In this document: positions 42,401 through 50,811 of the stretch, piece by piece
Layout: every line of letters starts with the position of its first letter
How positions within the stretch are numbered: position 1 is the stretch's first letter
From: Anaerolineaceae bacterium
GTDB lineage: Bacteria; Chloroflexota; Anaerolineae; Aggregatilineales; Phototrophicaceae
DNA length: 64,000 nucleotides
NCBI GenBank assembly: GCA_002702065.1
Contig: NZXX01000012.1
Coordinates: 248,001-312,000 of the forward strand
Reading direction: 5' to 3'
Made by a program: the position numbers and the translations under genes
Notes under the pieces: model-generated
What the model was told of the DNA's origin: nothing
Database searches by the model: none
The model's input: only the letters and a program-made list of their open reading frames with translations

Positions 42401-43423
42401 ATGGTAGATAGTCTTTTGAACAAGCGTCAGGTGCGTGCGCCGGAGTTCGGGCGCGGGCAGTGGCTGAATACGGAACATCCGCTGACGATGAGCGGGCTGC
42501 GCGGTGGGGCGGTTTTGGTTGATATCTGGGAATACACGTGTGTGAACTGCCTGCGCACGCTGCCGTATCTGAAGGAATGGTATCAGCGTTATGCGCATCA
42601 GGGGCTGACCATTGTCGGCGTCCATACCCCGGAGTTCCGCTTTGGCCGCGAACGCCAGCCGCTCGAAGCCGCCATTCACGACCTCGATATTCCATACCCC
42701 GTTTTAATGGATAACAATTTCGAGACATGGGATGCCTTTGCCAACCGTTTCTGGCCGAGCAAATACCTGATCGACCAGCGCGGCTATATTCGGTATCAGA
42801 GTCATGGTGAAGGTGGCTACGGTGATTTCGAACGGGCCATTCAGGCGGTGCTGCTGGAAGAAAACCCGGACCTTGATCTGCCGCCGGTGATGCAGCCGCT
42901 GCGCGAGGAGGACCGACCCGGTGCGGTCTGCTACCGGCCAACGCCGGAACTGGCTGCCGGGCTGCGCAATGGTGCCTTAGGCAACCCGCAGGGCTACGCC
43001 AGCGGCGCACCCGTCTTTTACAGTATGCCGGATAATCGTCTGCGTGGGGCCTTTTATACGGAAGGGGCCTGGCAGGCTGGCAATGAATTTCTGACATTTG
43101 CCGGCCAGTCCGAAGGCGTTATCCGGCTGCCGTATGAAGCGGTGGATGTCAACGCTGTGCTGACGCCGCATGTCGAAACTGTCGAACGCATGCTGCACCC
43201 GCAGACGGTGAGTGTTGAAATCTGGCAGGATGACCGGCCCTTGCCGGATTCGCATCGTGGCCTGGATGTGACTCCGGAAGGGCGTGTGCTGGTCGATCAG
43301 CCGCGCATGTATAACCTGGTGCACAACCCGGATTTCGAACAGCATGAACTGACGCTGCGGGTACGGTCACGCGGGTTTGCGTTGTATAGCTTTTCGTTTA
43401 CGGGCTGTGTCCGGCCAGACTAG
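42401..43423 (+). CDS. Thioredoxin-like protein equivalent to the C-terminal module of DipZ
   Basis: 340 residues from the ATG at 42401. A thioredoxin/redoxin fold (about 1-150) carries C-V-N-C in Y-T-C-V-N-C-L-R (about 45-52), V-G-V-H-T-P-E-F, and a D-N-N-F-E-T-W-D segment. The C-terminal part (about 180-340) is beta-rich and matches the carbohydrate-binding-like end of DipZ, including closing F-A-L-Y-S-F-S-F-T. No signal peptide or CcdA-type membrane domain is present, so it may act in the cytosol. Probably redox-active disulfide exchange. Confidence 0.85.
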   Translation: MVDSLLNKRQVRAPEFGRGQWLNTEHPLTMSGLRGGAVLVDIWEYTCVNCLRTLPYLKEWYQRYAHQGLTIVGVHTPEFRFGRERQPLEAAIHDLDIPYPVLMDNNFETWDAFANRFWPSKYLIDQRGYIRYQSHGEGGYGDFERAIQAVLLEENPDLDLPPVMQPLREEDRPGAVCYRPTPELAAGLRNGALGNPQGYASGAPVFYSMPDNRLRGAFYTEGAWQAGNEFLTFAGQSEGVIRLPYEAVDVNAVLTPHVETVERMLHPQTVSVEIWQDDRPLPDSHRGLDVTPEGRVLVDQPRMYNLVHNPDFEQHELTLRVRSRGFALYSFSFTGCVRPD

Positions 43424-43424
43424 C

Positions 43425-43637
43425 CTAGCTGGATTTTTCGGTTTCGGCAGCTTCTTCAGCTTTGTCCAGGTTCTGTTCCAACTTTTCGGCAGCCTGGACC
43501 GATTCTGCCTGCCGGGCCATTTCCAGCGCCATGGGATGATGTTTGGGATGTTCGCGTGGCGGTTCCCCCATAACCATGCGCATCACCAGTACCATCACCA
43601 CAATATCAATCAAAATGATCACAATCAGAACAGCCAT
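43425..43637 (-). CDS. Small single-span membrane protein
   Basis: 70 residues with a strong GGGGAGGA ribosome site. One N-terminal span (about 3-22) is followed by a His/Pro turn (P-K-H-H-P) and a charged Glu/Lys/Ala coiled-coil-like tail. Convergent with the DipZ-like gene, stop to stop. Unrecognised. Confidence 0.7.
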   Translation of the reverse strand: MAVLIVIILIDIVVMVLVMRMVMGEPPREHPKHHPMALEMARQAESVQAAEKLEQNLDKAEEAAETEKSS

Positions 43638-43677
43638 TTGTCCTCCCCGCTGCGCCAGGTTTCGTGATGTATGCTTA

Positions 43678-44967
43678 CTACTTTACCAGATCAGGTTGGT
43701 AAGTAAAATGCAAATGTTGAATAGGTGCAGGTGGATCCGGCATGGGTTGCAGCCAGTAGATCGGGCGGATAAAGCGCTGGCTTTCGCGGCCCAGGCTGAC
43801 AGCGTATTCCCATTCGGCCCGGCAGTGTGGCGACTGTGCATAATGAACGGACCAGAACATCTGGAAAATGGTGGCCTGGTCGATCATCGTCTTCAGGCCC
43901 TCGTTCCAGTCCTCGCCGCTGCGCAGTGTCACGACATCACGCAGGTACGTCATGCCGAATGCCTTGGCCGCTGCCTCAACTTTTTCGACGACAATCGTGT
44001 CTTTGTGGCTGTAGCTGGCGAAGACCGTGTCGTACAGGGGGCGTGGCTCGGTGGGCTGTGGTGGGGCAGGCGCGACTGCTGGCGTGACAAAAATCGACAT
44101 CGGAATATCTGCCACGATCACCCCGCCTGCGGTGAATGTGAGGAAGCCGTTGGCCGCTATGTTGAGCGGGGCGTCCTTCGCCCGCAGTTTGAACTCGAAC
44201 CGGTGCCAGTCTTCATAAAAACCGACGCTGACTGTTGGCGGGTTAAATTGAAAGCCGGGCAGCCAGGGGGTGGCCGTGATGGTTTCACCCTCACCGATGT
44301 TTCTGCGCGCATTTTCGAGAATACGCCGGAAACTATCCAGAATGCCGAGCTGTTTTTCCGCATCCGCCGCGACTTGATCCGCCGCCGATTCCCGAAAGAC
44401 GTACGCTTGCAAGGGCTGCCAGTCATCAGGCCGCATTTCACGCGGATAATAGGCCGTGAACTGCACCGTTTCCACACTGCTGCTTGATGCGCGACGGTCC
44501 TCGTCGTCATAGGCATGTCCGCGTCCGGGCACTTCTGGTTTAGGCATTGCCGGGGCCGGGGCAGCGGGCATGGGCGGAGCGATGGGGCGCGGTGGGGGTA
44601 TGGCTTCGTCCAGGTCCCACGCATCCGGTTCGGGTTCGCTGGCGCCTGTATCTTCTGCCCCGGCTTCCTCCAGCAGCCTCTGCCGCCTTTTGTTCGCGTC
44701 TTCCAGCAATTTCAGGGCATCGCTCAGCAATGCACGGTCATCGAGGTCTTCCGCCATCTGCCGCACAAGCTGTTCATCAAATTGCAGCAAGGCTTCCTGC
44801 GCGGCGGTACGGATGCGCGCATTTTCGGATTGGGATAAGTGAAGCAGCTTCGGCAGCGCCTGCTGGACCTGTTGTTGGCCCAGTTGATGAATGGCCGCGA
44901 GGACGGTGTCCGTGTCTTCACTATCCAGTGCGGCCAGCAGTTGCTGAATGTGGGGTTGATCCACCAT
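43678..44967 (-). CDS. HEAT-repeat and TIR-domain protein
   Basis: 429 residues. Two HEAT-like repeats fill about 10-70, then an acidic and Pro-rich linker (about 95-160). A middle beta-rich domain (about 165-290) is unassigned. A C-terminal TIR domain (about 305-415) has V-F-A-S-Y-S-H-K-D and the S-x-H-C-R-A-E-W segment with the family Glu used by NADase TIRs. No membrane span. TIR proteins in bacteria act as NADases in defence or in protein-protein signalling. No defence partner gene is adjacent except the HEAT-repeat gene in the same operon. Confidence 0.87.
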   Translation of the reverse strand: MVDQPHIQQLLAALDSEDTDTVLAAIHQLGQQQVQQALPKLLHLSQSENARIRTAAQEALLQFDEQLVRQMAEDLDDRALLSDALKLLEDANKRRQRLLEEAGAEDTGASEPEPDAWDLDEAIPPPRPIAPPMPAAPAPAMPKPEVPGRGHAYDDEDRRASSSSVETVQFTAYYPREMRPDDWQPLQAYVFRESAADQVAADAEKQLGILDSFRRILENARRNIGEGETITATPWLPGFQFNPPTVSVGFYEDWHRFEFKLRAKDAPLNIAANGFLTFTAGGVIVADIPMSIFVTPAVAPAPPQPTEPRPLYDTVFASYSHKDTIVVEKVEAAAKAFGMTYLRDVVTLRSGEDWNEGLKTMIDQATIFQMFWSVHYAQSPHCRAEWEYAVSLGRESQRFIRPIYWLQPMPDPPAPIQHLHFTYQPDLVK

Positions 44968-45012
44968 TATGCTACCCTTTGCCTTGCCGATACAGGGGTG
45001 TTGGTCATGGGT

Positions 45013-45681
45013 CTATTCTTCTGGGGGTTCGTGATAGCCCATTTTCGTCAGTGTGTAGGCGGCAATGATGGCGATCTGCGGGTTAGGGTCGTTGAGAGCG
45101 TCCTTCAGCACCGGCAGCGAGACGTCACCCATATCCCACAGCGCCCCGGCAGCCACTTTGCGCACGCGCACATCCTGGTCGCGCAGCGCCTCGCCCAACA
45201 CATCGACCGTGCTTTCGTGGCCGATGCGCCCCAGTGCCTGAGCGGAGAACCGGCGCACGTCCGGGTCTTCATCGCGGATTGCTGCGCGCAGGCTGGGTAT
45301 GGCGGCCTCATGTTTAATTTTGCCGAGCGCTTTGGCCGCTGCCCGCCGCACCGCCGCATTGGTGTCTTGCAGCGCATCCACCAGACCGTCTATCGCTTCA
45401 TGGCCGATGCGGATAAGCGCGTCGGTGACATGAACGCGCACGAACATATCCACATCGCGCAGCCCGTCGAGCAGTTCGGGCAGCGTGGATGAGTCGGCAA
45501 AGTGCGCCAGCGTCTTGGCTGCCTGAAAGCGCACCCCGGTATCTTCGTCGTCGCGCAGAACCGTGCCGACTTCTGGCAGAATTTCGGTTTGATTATGTTT
45601 TTCGATGCTGAGGATGGCGTCGATCCGGGCCTGTGCGTCGCCGCTTTTTAACCCCGCCAGATTTTCGTCGATTGACGACAT
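45013..45681 (-). CDS. HEAT-repeat protein
   Basis: 222 residues filled with about seven PBS-lyase-type HEAT repeats (D-E-D-P-D-V-R-R-F-S-A-Q-A-L-G-R-I-G pattern). GGAGG precedes the ATG. It lies 45 bases upstream of the HEAT-TIR gene, probably co-transcribed from the TGCTATAAT promoter. Scaffold role inferred. Confidence 0.88.
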   Translation of the reverse strand: MSSIDENLAGLKSGDAQARIDAILSIEKHNQTEILPEVGTVLRDDEDTGVRFQAAKTLAHFADSSTLPELLDGLRDVDMFVRVHVTDALIRIGHEAIDGLVDALQDTNAAVRRAAAKALGKIKHEAAIPSLRAAIRDEDPDVRRFSAQALGRIGHESTVDVLGEALRDQDVRVRKVAAGALWDMGDVSLPVLKDALNDPNPQIAIIAAYTLTKMGYHEPPEE

Positions 45682-45720
45682 ACGGCCTCCATTTTATCTC
45701 TTATATTTGCCAACGGATTC

Positions 45721-45729
45721 ATTATAGCA
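45721..45729 (-). promoter_or_regulatory. Extended -10 promoter TGCTATAAT for the HEAT/TIR operon
   Basis: On the minus strand TGC plus perfect TATAAT lies 39 bases ahead of the HEAT gene ATG. Confidence 0.65.
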
Positions 45730-45856
45730 AAAACCAAATGCTCGCCCTATGTCTCGAAACAGATATTGGCCGCAGGTCGGTTATTGCGCTATAGTTTGCG
45801 CAGCAATTTGCACAGGATGAAAACAGAATTTGCTTTGCTAAAAGTCAGGATTTGTG

Positions 45857-45862
45857 TAAAAT
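45857..45862 (+). promoter_or_regulatory. Candidate -10 TAAAAT for the oxidase cluster
   Basis: TAAAAT (5 of 6) preceded by TTTGTG. It would give a leader of about 130 bases before the subunit II gene, unusually long for this window. Confidence 0.4.
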
Positions 45863-45999
45863 AGAACAATCCATTCCCTGTACAGGTGGATTCTTTTTGT
45901 CTGGCAGGGGGCTTTTGGAGGGTGCGCGGGTGTGGCAGAGCAAACTCTCCGGATTTGACCACAGTCTTTTGCATACCATTCTAAAGAGATTGCTTCGAT

Positions 46000-47151
46000 A
46001 TGAATGCCGAGCGTAGCAACACGAGTAGTTCCCCCATATTGTGGGTGGTGGCGGCTTTTGCCCTGCTCATTCTGGGGGGCCTGATTATCGCAGAGGCGAC
46101 ACCGCTCATCCTGCCACCGCAGGCTTCTGCGGAATCGCAGCAGGTCGATAATCTGTTCAAGGTCATGCTGGCGATTGGTGGCGCAATCTTCCTGCTGGTC
46201 CAGGGGGCGATTGTCTACAGCGTCATCCGTTTTCGGGCAAAACCGGGCGAGCGTGAAGATGGTGTGGCAATGCATGGCAACGCCACCCTCGAATTTGTCT
46301 GGACTGCCATACCGGCAGTCATCGTGCTGATTTTGAGTATCCTAAGTTTTCAGGTGTGGGTCAGCATCACCAGCGCCCAGGATAACGAGCTGGTGGTCCA
46401 TGCCACAGGCGCACGCTTCAACTGGTCCTTCTCTTATAACATCCCTGAGCAAGACGATTTAACCGTGAACGCGCGCGAACTGCACACGTATGTCGGCCAG
46501 CCGATCCGTATGGTGCTGAGTACCGCCGACGTCAATCACGCGTTTTATATCCCGGCGATGCGTGTCAAGCAGGACTTGCTGCCGGGCCGCGAAACCGAAG
46601 TGCGGTTTACACCCACCATCCCTGGTGATTACCCCATCTTTTGTGCGGAGCTGTGCGGCAGCGGCCATGGGGACATGCGCGCCCGCATTATCGTGCATCC
46701 GGATGAAGAAACGTACCTGGCCTGGTTCAACCCGGAAGCGGATGTGGTGTTGAACCCGCCGGAAGACCCGGTCGCACGCGGCTTCCAGATTCTCGCCAGC
46801 GGGCAGTACCCGTGCGCGGGCTGCCATGTACTGGAAGAACTCGACTGGACAGGCGTCACCGGGCCGAACCAGAATGGGCTGGCCGATCGTGTCGTGAACA
46901 ACCGTGTCGCGGCCACCGGCGAAGTCCCGGCGGAATACCTGGGCCGGTCGCTTTATCACCCGGGTGAATATCTGGTTCCTGGTTTTGGTAACCTGATGCC
47001 GCAGTTCCAGCCCGATGACCCAGCCGGGGCAAATTATATGCCAATGGAAGACATGCAGGCCATCGTCGCCTATCTGTGTACGCTCAGTGCCAGCGGCGAA
47101 AGTGTCTGCGACCCACAAAATATTCAAGACCTGCCGAGTTTGGTGGATTAG
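46000..47151 (+). CDS. ctaC: Cytochrome c oxidase subunit II with fused cytochrome c domain
   Basis: 383 residues. Three hydrophobic segments (about 7-28, 48-70 and 90-112) precede the CuA domain, which has the ligand segment F-C-A-E-L-C-G-S-G-H-G-D-M (about 207-219) and N-H-A-F-Y. A cytochrome c domain follows, with C-A-G-C-H (about 272-276) and a probable distal Met in N-L-M-P-Q-F. This makes a caa3-type subunit that carries its own electron donor. First gene of the oxidase cluster. Confidence 0.95.
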   Translation: MNAERSNTSSSPILWVVAAFALLILGGLIIAEATPLILPPQASAESQQVDNLFKVMLAIGGAIFLLVQGAIVYSVIRFRAKPGEREDGVAMHGNATLEFVWTAIPAVIVLILSILSFQVWVSITSAQDNELVVHATGARFNWSFSYNIPEQDDLTVNARELHTYVGQPIRMVLSTADVNHAFYIPAMRVKQDLLPGRETEVRFTPTIPGDYPIFCAELCGSGHGDMRARIIVHPDEETYLAWFNPEADVVLNPPEDPVARGFQILASGQYPCAGCHVLEELDWTGVTGPNQNGLADRVVNNRVAATGEVPAEYLGRSLYHPGEYLVPGFGNLMPQFQPDDPAGANYMPMEDMQAIVAYLCTLSASGESVCDPQNIQDLPSLVD

Positions 47152-47163
47152 AGAGGTTAGCAT

Positions 47164-48870
47164 ATGGCAAGTGTGACCGCTCCGATTGGGGGCGAGACAC
47201 GGACAATTCCTGCTCCGTCACTGCGTATTAGCGACTACCTGCGCTGGAGCGTCGATCATAAAATCATCGGCGTCCAGTATATGGTAACAGCGTTCTTCTT
47301 CTTTCTTGTCGGTGGTGCTCTGGCGATGCTGATCCGTTGGGAACTGCTGACGCCAAACCTTGACCTGATGGCGAACGGGACGGACTACAACAGCCTGTTT
47401 ACCATGCACGGTACGGTGATGATCTTCCTGTGGATTATCCCGATGATGGCCGGCTTTGGGAACTACCTGGTGCCGCTGATGCTGGGGGCAAAGGATATGG
47501 CTTTCCCCTGGCTGAATGCGTTTGCTTTCTGGCTGATTCCGCCGGCTGGCGTGCTGCTGTTCGCCGGGTATCTGGTGGGCGCGCCGGAAGCTGGCTGGAC
47601 TTCCTATCCGCCGCTGAGTACGCTTTTCAGCCAGGATGGCCAGACCCTGTGGGCGATGGCGCTGCACCTGCTGGGTATTTCGTCGATCCTGGGTGCGATC
47701 AACTTTATTGTGACGGTGCGCAACATGCGCCCTGAAGGCATGGGTTACTGGCAGATGCCGCTGTTTGTCTGGGCGGTGCTGGCGACCTCGATTATTCAGG
47801 TGCTGGCGACTCCGTTCCTGACCGGTGCTCTGACTCTGCTCATCCTGGACCGGGTGGCTGGAACCAGCTTCTTTAACCCGGCGGGTGGTGGTGATGTGCT
47901 GCTGTGGCAGAACGTCTTCTGGTTCTACAGCCATCCAGCGGTTTACATTATGGTGCTGCCCGGCTTTGGTATGGCGTCGGAAGTGCTGGCGGTTCATGCA
48001 CGCAAGCCGGTGTTTGGCTACCGGGCGATTGCGCTTTCCAGTATGGCGATTGCGCTGATTGGCTTTACGGTGTGGGCGCATCACATGTTCACCAGCCTTC
48101 AACCAGAACTGCGTATTCCGTTCATGATCACCTCCATGATTATTGCGGTACCCACCGGTATCAAGATCTTTAGCTGGCTGGGGACGTTGTGGGGGGGCAA
48201 GATACGATTTACGTCGGCCATGCTGTTTGGCCTGGGCTTCCTGTCCATGTTTGTGATCGGCGGGATCAGCGGCGTGATGCTGGCTGCGGTGCCGGTCGAT
48301 ATTCATGTACACGATACCTACTTTGTGGTCAGCCACTTCCACTTTGTACTGTATGGCGGCAGCGTTTTCCTCATCTTCGCCGGGCTTTACCACTGGTTCC
48401 CGAAAATTACGGGGCGCATGCTGGATGAAGGCATGGGCAAGGTGCATTTTGTGCTGACCTACCTCGGCTTTTTCTTCACGTTCTTCCCGCAGCATATTGC
48501 CGGTATGATGGGGATGCCGCGTCGTATTGCGGTTTATGATCCCATGTATACCGACATCAACCGGCTGATCAGCTTCGCTTCGTTTGTCCTGGGCATTTCA
48601 ACATTTGTCCTGGTCTATAACATCATTCGGAGCCTGGCGGTTGGCAAGCGTGTGGGGGCGAACCCCTGGCGTGCCCTGACGATGGAATGGGCGACCACTT
48701 CACCGCCACCTGCTTATAACTTCATGGGTGATCCGGTGCCGTTTGAAGACCCGTATGGTTATGGCACAGAAGAATCGCAGGCCTATCTCGATGCGGTTGA
48801 CCGGCGTTTTCCGCCACCGCCGCCCGAAAGACGGGCCAGCGCGCCGCAACCGCAGGGCACGGGCGACTAG
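47164..48870 (+). CDS. ctaD: Heme-copper cytochrome c oxidase subunit I (A2-type)
   Basis: 568 residues, twelve spans. The heme and copper ligands are present: M-H-G-T (first His), S-H-P-A-V-Y (His-Tyr cross-link pair), H-H and H-D-T-Y-F-V-V-S-H-F-H-F. The helix VI segment reads W-F-Y-S-H-P, with Tyr-Ser in place of the D-channel Glu of A1 enzymes, so it is A2-type. It reduces oxygen to water and pumps protons. Starts 12 bases after subunit II. A terminator-like hairpin follows. Confidence 0.96.
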   Translation: MASVTAPIGGETRTIPAPSLRISDYLRWSVDHKIIGVQYMVTAFFFFLVGGALAMLIRWELLTPNLDLMANGTDYNSLFTMHGTVMIFLWIIPMMAGFGNYLVPLMLGAKDMAFPWLNAFAFWLIPPAGVLLFAGYLVGAPEAGWTSYPPLSTLFSQDGQTLWAMALHLLGISSILGAINFIVTVRNMRPEGMGYWQMPLFVWAVLATSIIQVLATPFLTGALTLLILDRVAGTSFFNPAGGGDVLLWQNVFWFYSHPAVYIMVLPGFGMASEVLAVHARKPVFGYRAIALSSMAIALIGFTVWAHHMFTSLQPELRIPFMITSMIIAVPTGIKIFSWLGTLWGGKIRFTSAMLFGLGFLSMFVIGGISGVMLAAVPVDIHVHDTYFVVSHFHFVLYGGSVFLIFAGLYHWFPKITGRMLDEGMGKVHFVLTYLGFFFTFFPQHIAGMMGMPRRIAVYDPMYTDINRLISFASFVLGISTFVLVYNIIRSLAVGKRVGANPWRALTMEWATTSPPPAYNFMGDPVPFEDPYGYGTEESQAYLDAVDRRFPPPPPERRASAPQPQGTGD

Positions 48871-48890
48871 TTTGAAGCGTTAAAACACCG

Positions 48891-48924
48891 GGCGGTTCAG
48901 GGCACACTGTCGAACCGCCTTTTT
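48891..48924 (+). terminator. Intrinsic terminator-like hairpin inside the oxidase cluster
   Basis: GGCGGTTC (48891-48898) pairs with GAACCGCC (48912-48919) across a 13-base loop, followed by five T. It lies between subunit I and the next subunit, so it may lower downstream expression. Confidence 0.7.
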
Positions 48925-48951
48925 GCGAGATCGAGTGATTTATTGTGAGTG

Positions 48952-49533
48952 ATGATGCAACGTGATGTAGCGGAACAGAATCTGAGCCGGGCCGAACTTC
49001 AGGACCTGCGTAACAAGCGATCTGGCCTGGCGATCTTTCAGATGTCCTGGATTCTGGTGTTCGTTTGTCTGATCATTGTGAACTGGCAGCTGCGTTGGTC
49101 ACAGCCATCGTGGCCGCCACCGGGGATTGAACCCCCACCCGTTGTGCTGCCGACCGTCGCGACCATCGGTATTCTGGTCAGCATCTGGTTCGTGCGACGT
49201 GCGGTACGCGCGATCAAGAATGATGAACAGGCGGCATTTCTGGCAAACTGGCGCATAGCTCTGGTGCTGGGCATCGTGTTTGTGCTGATCATGGGGTACG
49301 AGTGGTTTAGCATCCCCTACAGCGGTATCTACAGCGATGTCTTTCGACTGATGACCGGCTTTCATGCGGTTCATGCGCTGGCAATTGCCGTTTTTATGGG
49401 TATGATTCGTCGTGGGGCGCGCGCTGGTCAGTATGGCCCCACCAATTTCTGGCCGGTAGAAGGGGCAGCCGGTTTGTGGTATTTTGTAATTTTTGCGTGG
49501 ATGTTATTCTACGTTGTCCTGTACTGGATTTAG
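48952..49533 (+). CDS. Cytochrome c oxidase subunit III-like protein (first copy)
   Basis: 193 residues from the ATG at 48952; GTG 48949 and ATG 48955 are alternatives. About five spans. The T-G-F-H-A-V-H-A-L-A-I segment and the C-terminal W-P-V-E-G-A-A-G-L-W-Y-F-V-I-F-A-W resemble the last helices of subunit III. The charged N-terminus lacks a signal. A second subunit III-like gene lies 1.9 kb downstream, so one may have a distinct role. Confidence 0.75.
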   Translation: MMQRDVAEQNLSRAELQDLRNKRSGLAIFQMSWILVFVCLIIVNWQLRWSQPSWPPPGIEPPPVVLPTVATIGILVSIWFVRRAVRAIKNDEQAAFLANWRIALVLGIVFVLIMGYEWFSIPYSGIYSDVFRLMTGFHAVHALAIAVFMGMIRRGARAGQYGPTNFWPVEGAAGLWYFVIFAWMLFYVVLYWI

Positions 49534-49575
49534 GGAGCGACTTGTGTCGCGGACGCATATCATGAGGAAGGGCTT

Positions 49576-50796
49576 ATGCGACCTGGATTGAGCCGTGCGG
49601 TGCCGATGGGCATCCTGGGCTTTCTCATAGGCATGGTTATCCTGGTGGCCATTCGTGGTCTTCAGGGTTTACAGCCATTGATGGATCCGCAGCTGGCGAT
49701 CATTCTCGGTACCATTCTGGCCGCCGGATTTTTTGTGTATGGAATGGGTGCGCTTGACCCGCGTATGAACCAGCACGCGCACGAACCCGAAGAGGGTGAA
49801 GAAGCGCATGCAATGGTCGTGGCGGAAGAAAGCGTCGAAGAACCCGCACCGCCGGGGCAGATTCTGGGTGGCTATCTGTGGCAGCTCAGCACGATTGTGG
49901 TGCTGCTGCTGATCGGTATTCTGGTGTTTGCCTTGCTGCCAGAGGGTCCGGCATTACGGACCGTGCATCAGGAAGGTGCCAACGTGTCGGCGGTGGGTTA
50001 TGTGCCGATTACCATTGGTGCCGAAACTTACTACATCAGCCAATTAACGGCTTTGCTTGGGTTTATTATCTTCATGTTCGTTTCGCTGGCGGTTGTGGCT
50101 GGCGGGTTGGGGATGGTGTTTTTCGGCCTCAACCAGGGCGTGAAGGTCGTAAAAGACACGGCCCATACCCCGCTGGAGGCTGAACCGCTGGAAGCGGCTT
50201 CGACAAGCGAAGGTGGGTTAATCCGCTGGCTGGGGGTGGCGGTGGCCGCTGTCGCCGGTTTTGCGATTATTGACTTCATAATCGGTGCGCCGATTACCAA
50301 TGAATTTGCCACCGTGTCGTTCTTCCTGGCGGCGGGCTGTGTGTTTGCCGTTGCCTTCGTGCTCGTTGGCGCCGTGATCCGGTTTGTGGCGGCGCAGCGG
50401 TGGGCATGGCTGGTACGGGCGCTGATCATTCTGGGCGTGGCGGGTCTGATTTTGGGGCCGGTGACGTTTGCAGTGGTCTGGTTCATGTTGTCCGGTCTGT
50501 CGGTTGTGGCGGCTGCAATCTTCAGCCTGATCGTGCTGGCGACGCTGGTGTTTACCGGCCTGATCGTCGGTATGGTCTATGCAGTGGTGGTAGGCATCCT
50601 GATCCCGCTGTTCTACTTCTTGTTGATCGGCCTGATTGTGCCATTTGCGCCACCGCTGTTGTTTGGTATTTCGGCAGGGAACGCGCTGCTGATCGCGGCC
50701 ATCATCCTGCGCCCCAAGTTTATCGTTCACTGGATTGCCTATGGGGCAGCCTGGACCGCCAAACAGCTTCGGCGCTTGCCGGGCGCATTGCAGTAA
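49576..50796 (+). CDS. Polytopic membrane protein of unknown function in the oxidase cluster
   Basis: 406 residues. GAGGAAGG precedes the ATG. Two spans lie at about 10-27 and 40-57, then an acidic loop (E-E-G-E-E-A-H, E-E-S-V-E-E), then about eight more spans. A non-membrane segment (about 125-155) contains T-I-G-A-E-T-Y-Y-I-S. No oxidase-subunit signature was recognised. Its position between two subunit III-like genes strongly suggests an accessory, assembly or extra-subunit role in the oxidase (inference). Confidence 0.72.
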   Translation: MRPGLSRAVPMGILGFLIGMVILVAIRGLQGLQPLMDPQLAIILGTILAAGFFVYGMGALDPRMNQHAHEPEEGEEAHAMVVAEESVEEPAPPGQILGGYLWQLSTIVVLLLIGILVFALLPEGPALRTVHQEGANVSAVGYVPITIGAETYYISQLTALLGFIIFMFVSLAVVAGGLGMVFFGLNQGVKVVKDTAHTPLEAEPLEAASTSEGGLIRWLGVAVAAVAGFAIIDFIIGAPITNEFATVSFFLAAGCVFAVAFVLVGAVIRFVAAQRWAWLVRALIILGVAGLILGPVTFAVVWFMLSGLSVVAAAIFSLIVLATLVFTGLIVGMVYAVVVGILIPLFYFLLIGLIVPFAPPLLFGISAGNALLIAAIILRPKFIVHWIAYGAAWTAKQLRRLPGALQ

Positions 50797-50811
50797 CGGA
50801 GAGGGTGAAAA

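Larger units (their letters stand above)
45682..45999. other. Intergenic region between the HEAT operon and the oxidase cluster (318 bases)
   Basis: It holds two divergent promoters, TGCTATAAT at 45721-45729 (minus) and TAAAAT at 45857-45862 (plus). A leader of about 130 bases precedes the oxidase genes, with a CCTGTACAGG palindrome (45878-45887). No other gene or known riboswitch was recognised. Confidence 0.6.

Noticed and set aside
45878..45887. CCTGTACAGG as a regulator binding site
   Set aside because: A short palindrome alone is expected by chance often; no second copy or known operator match.
47218..48495. A 425-codon minus-strand frame over the subunit I gene
   Set aside because: It is antisense to an unmistakable oxidase gene and is rich in His, Gln and Arg, as expected of a shadow frame.
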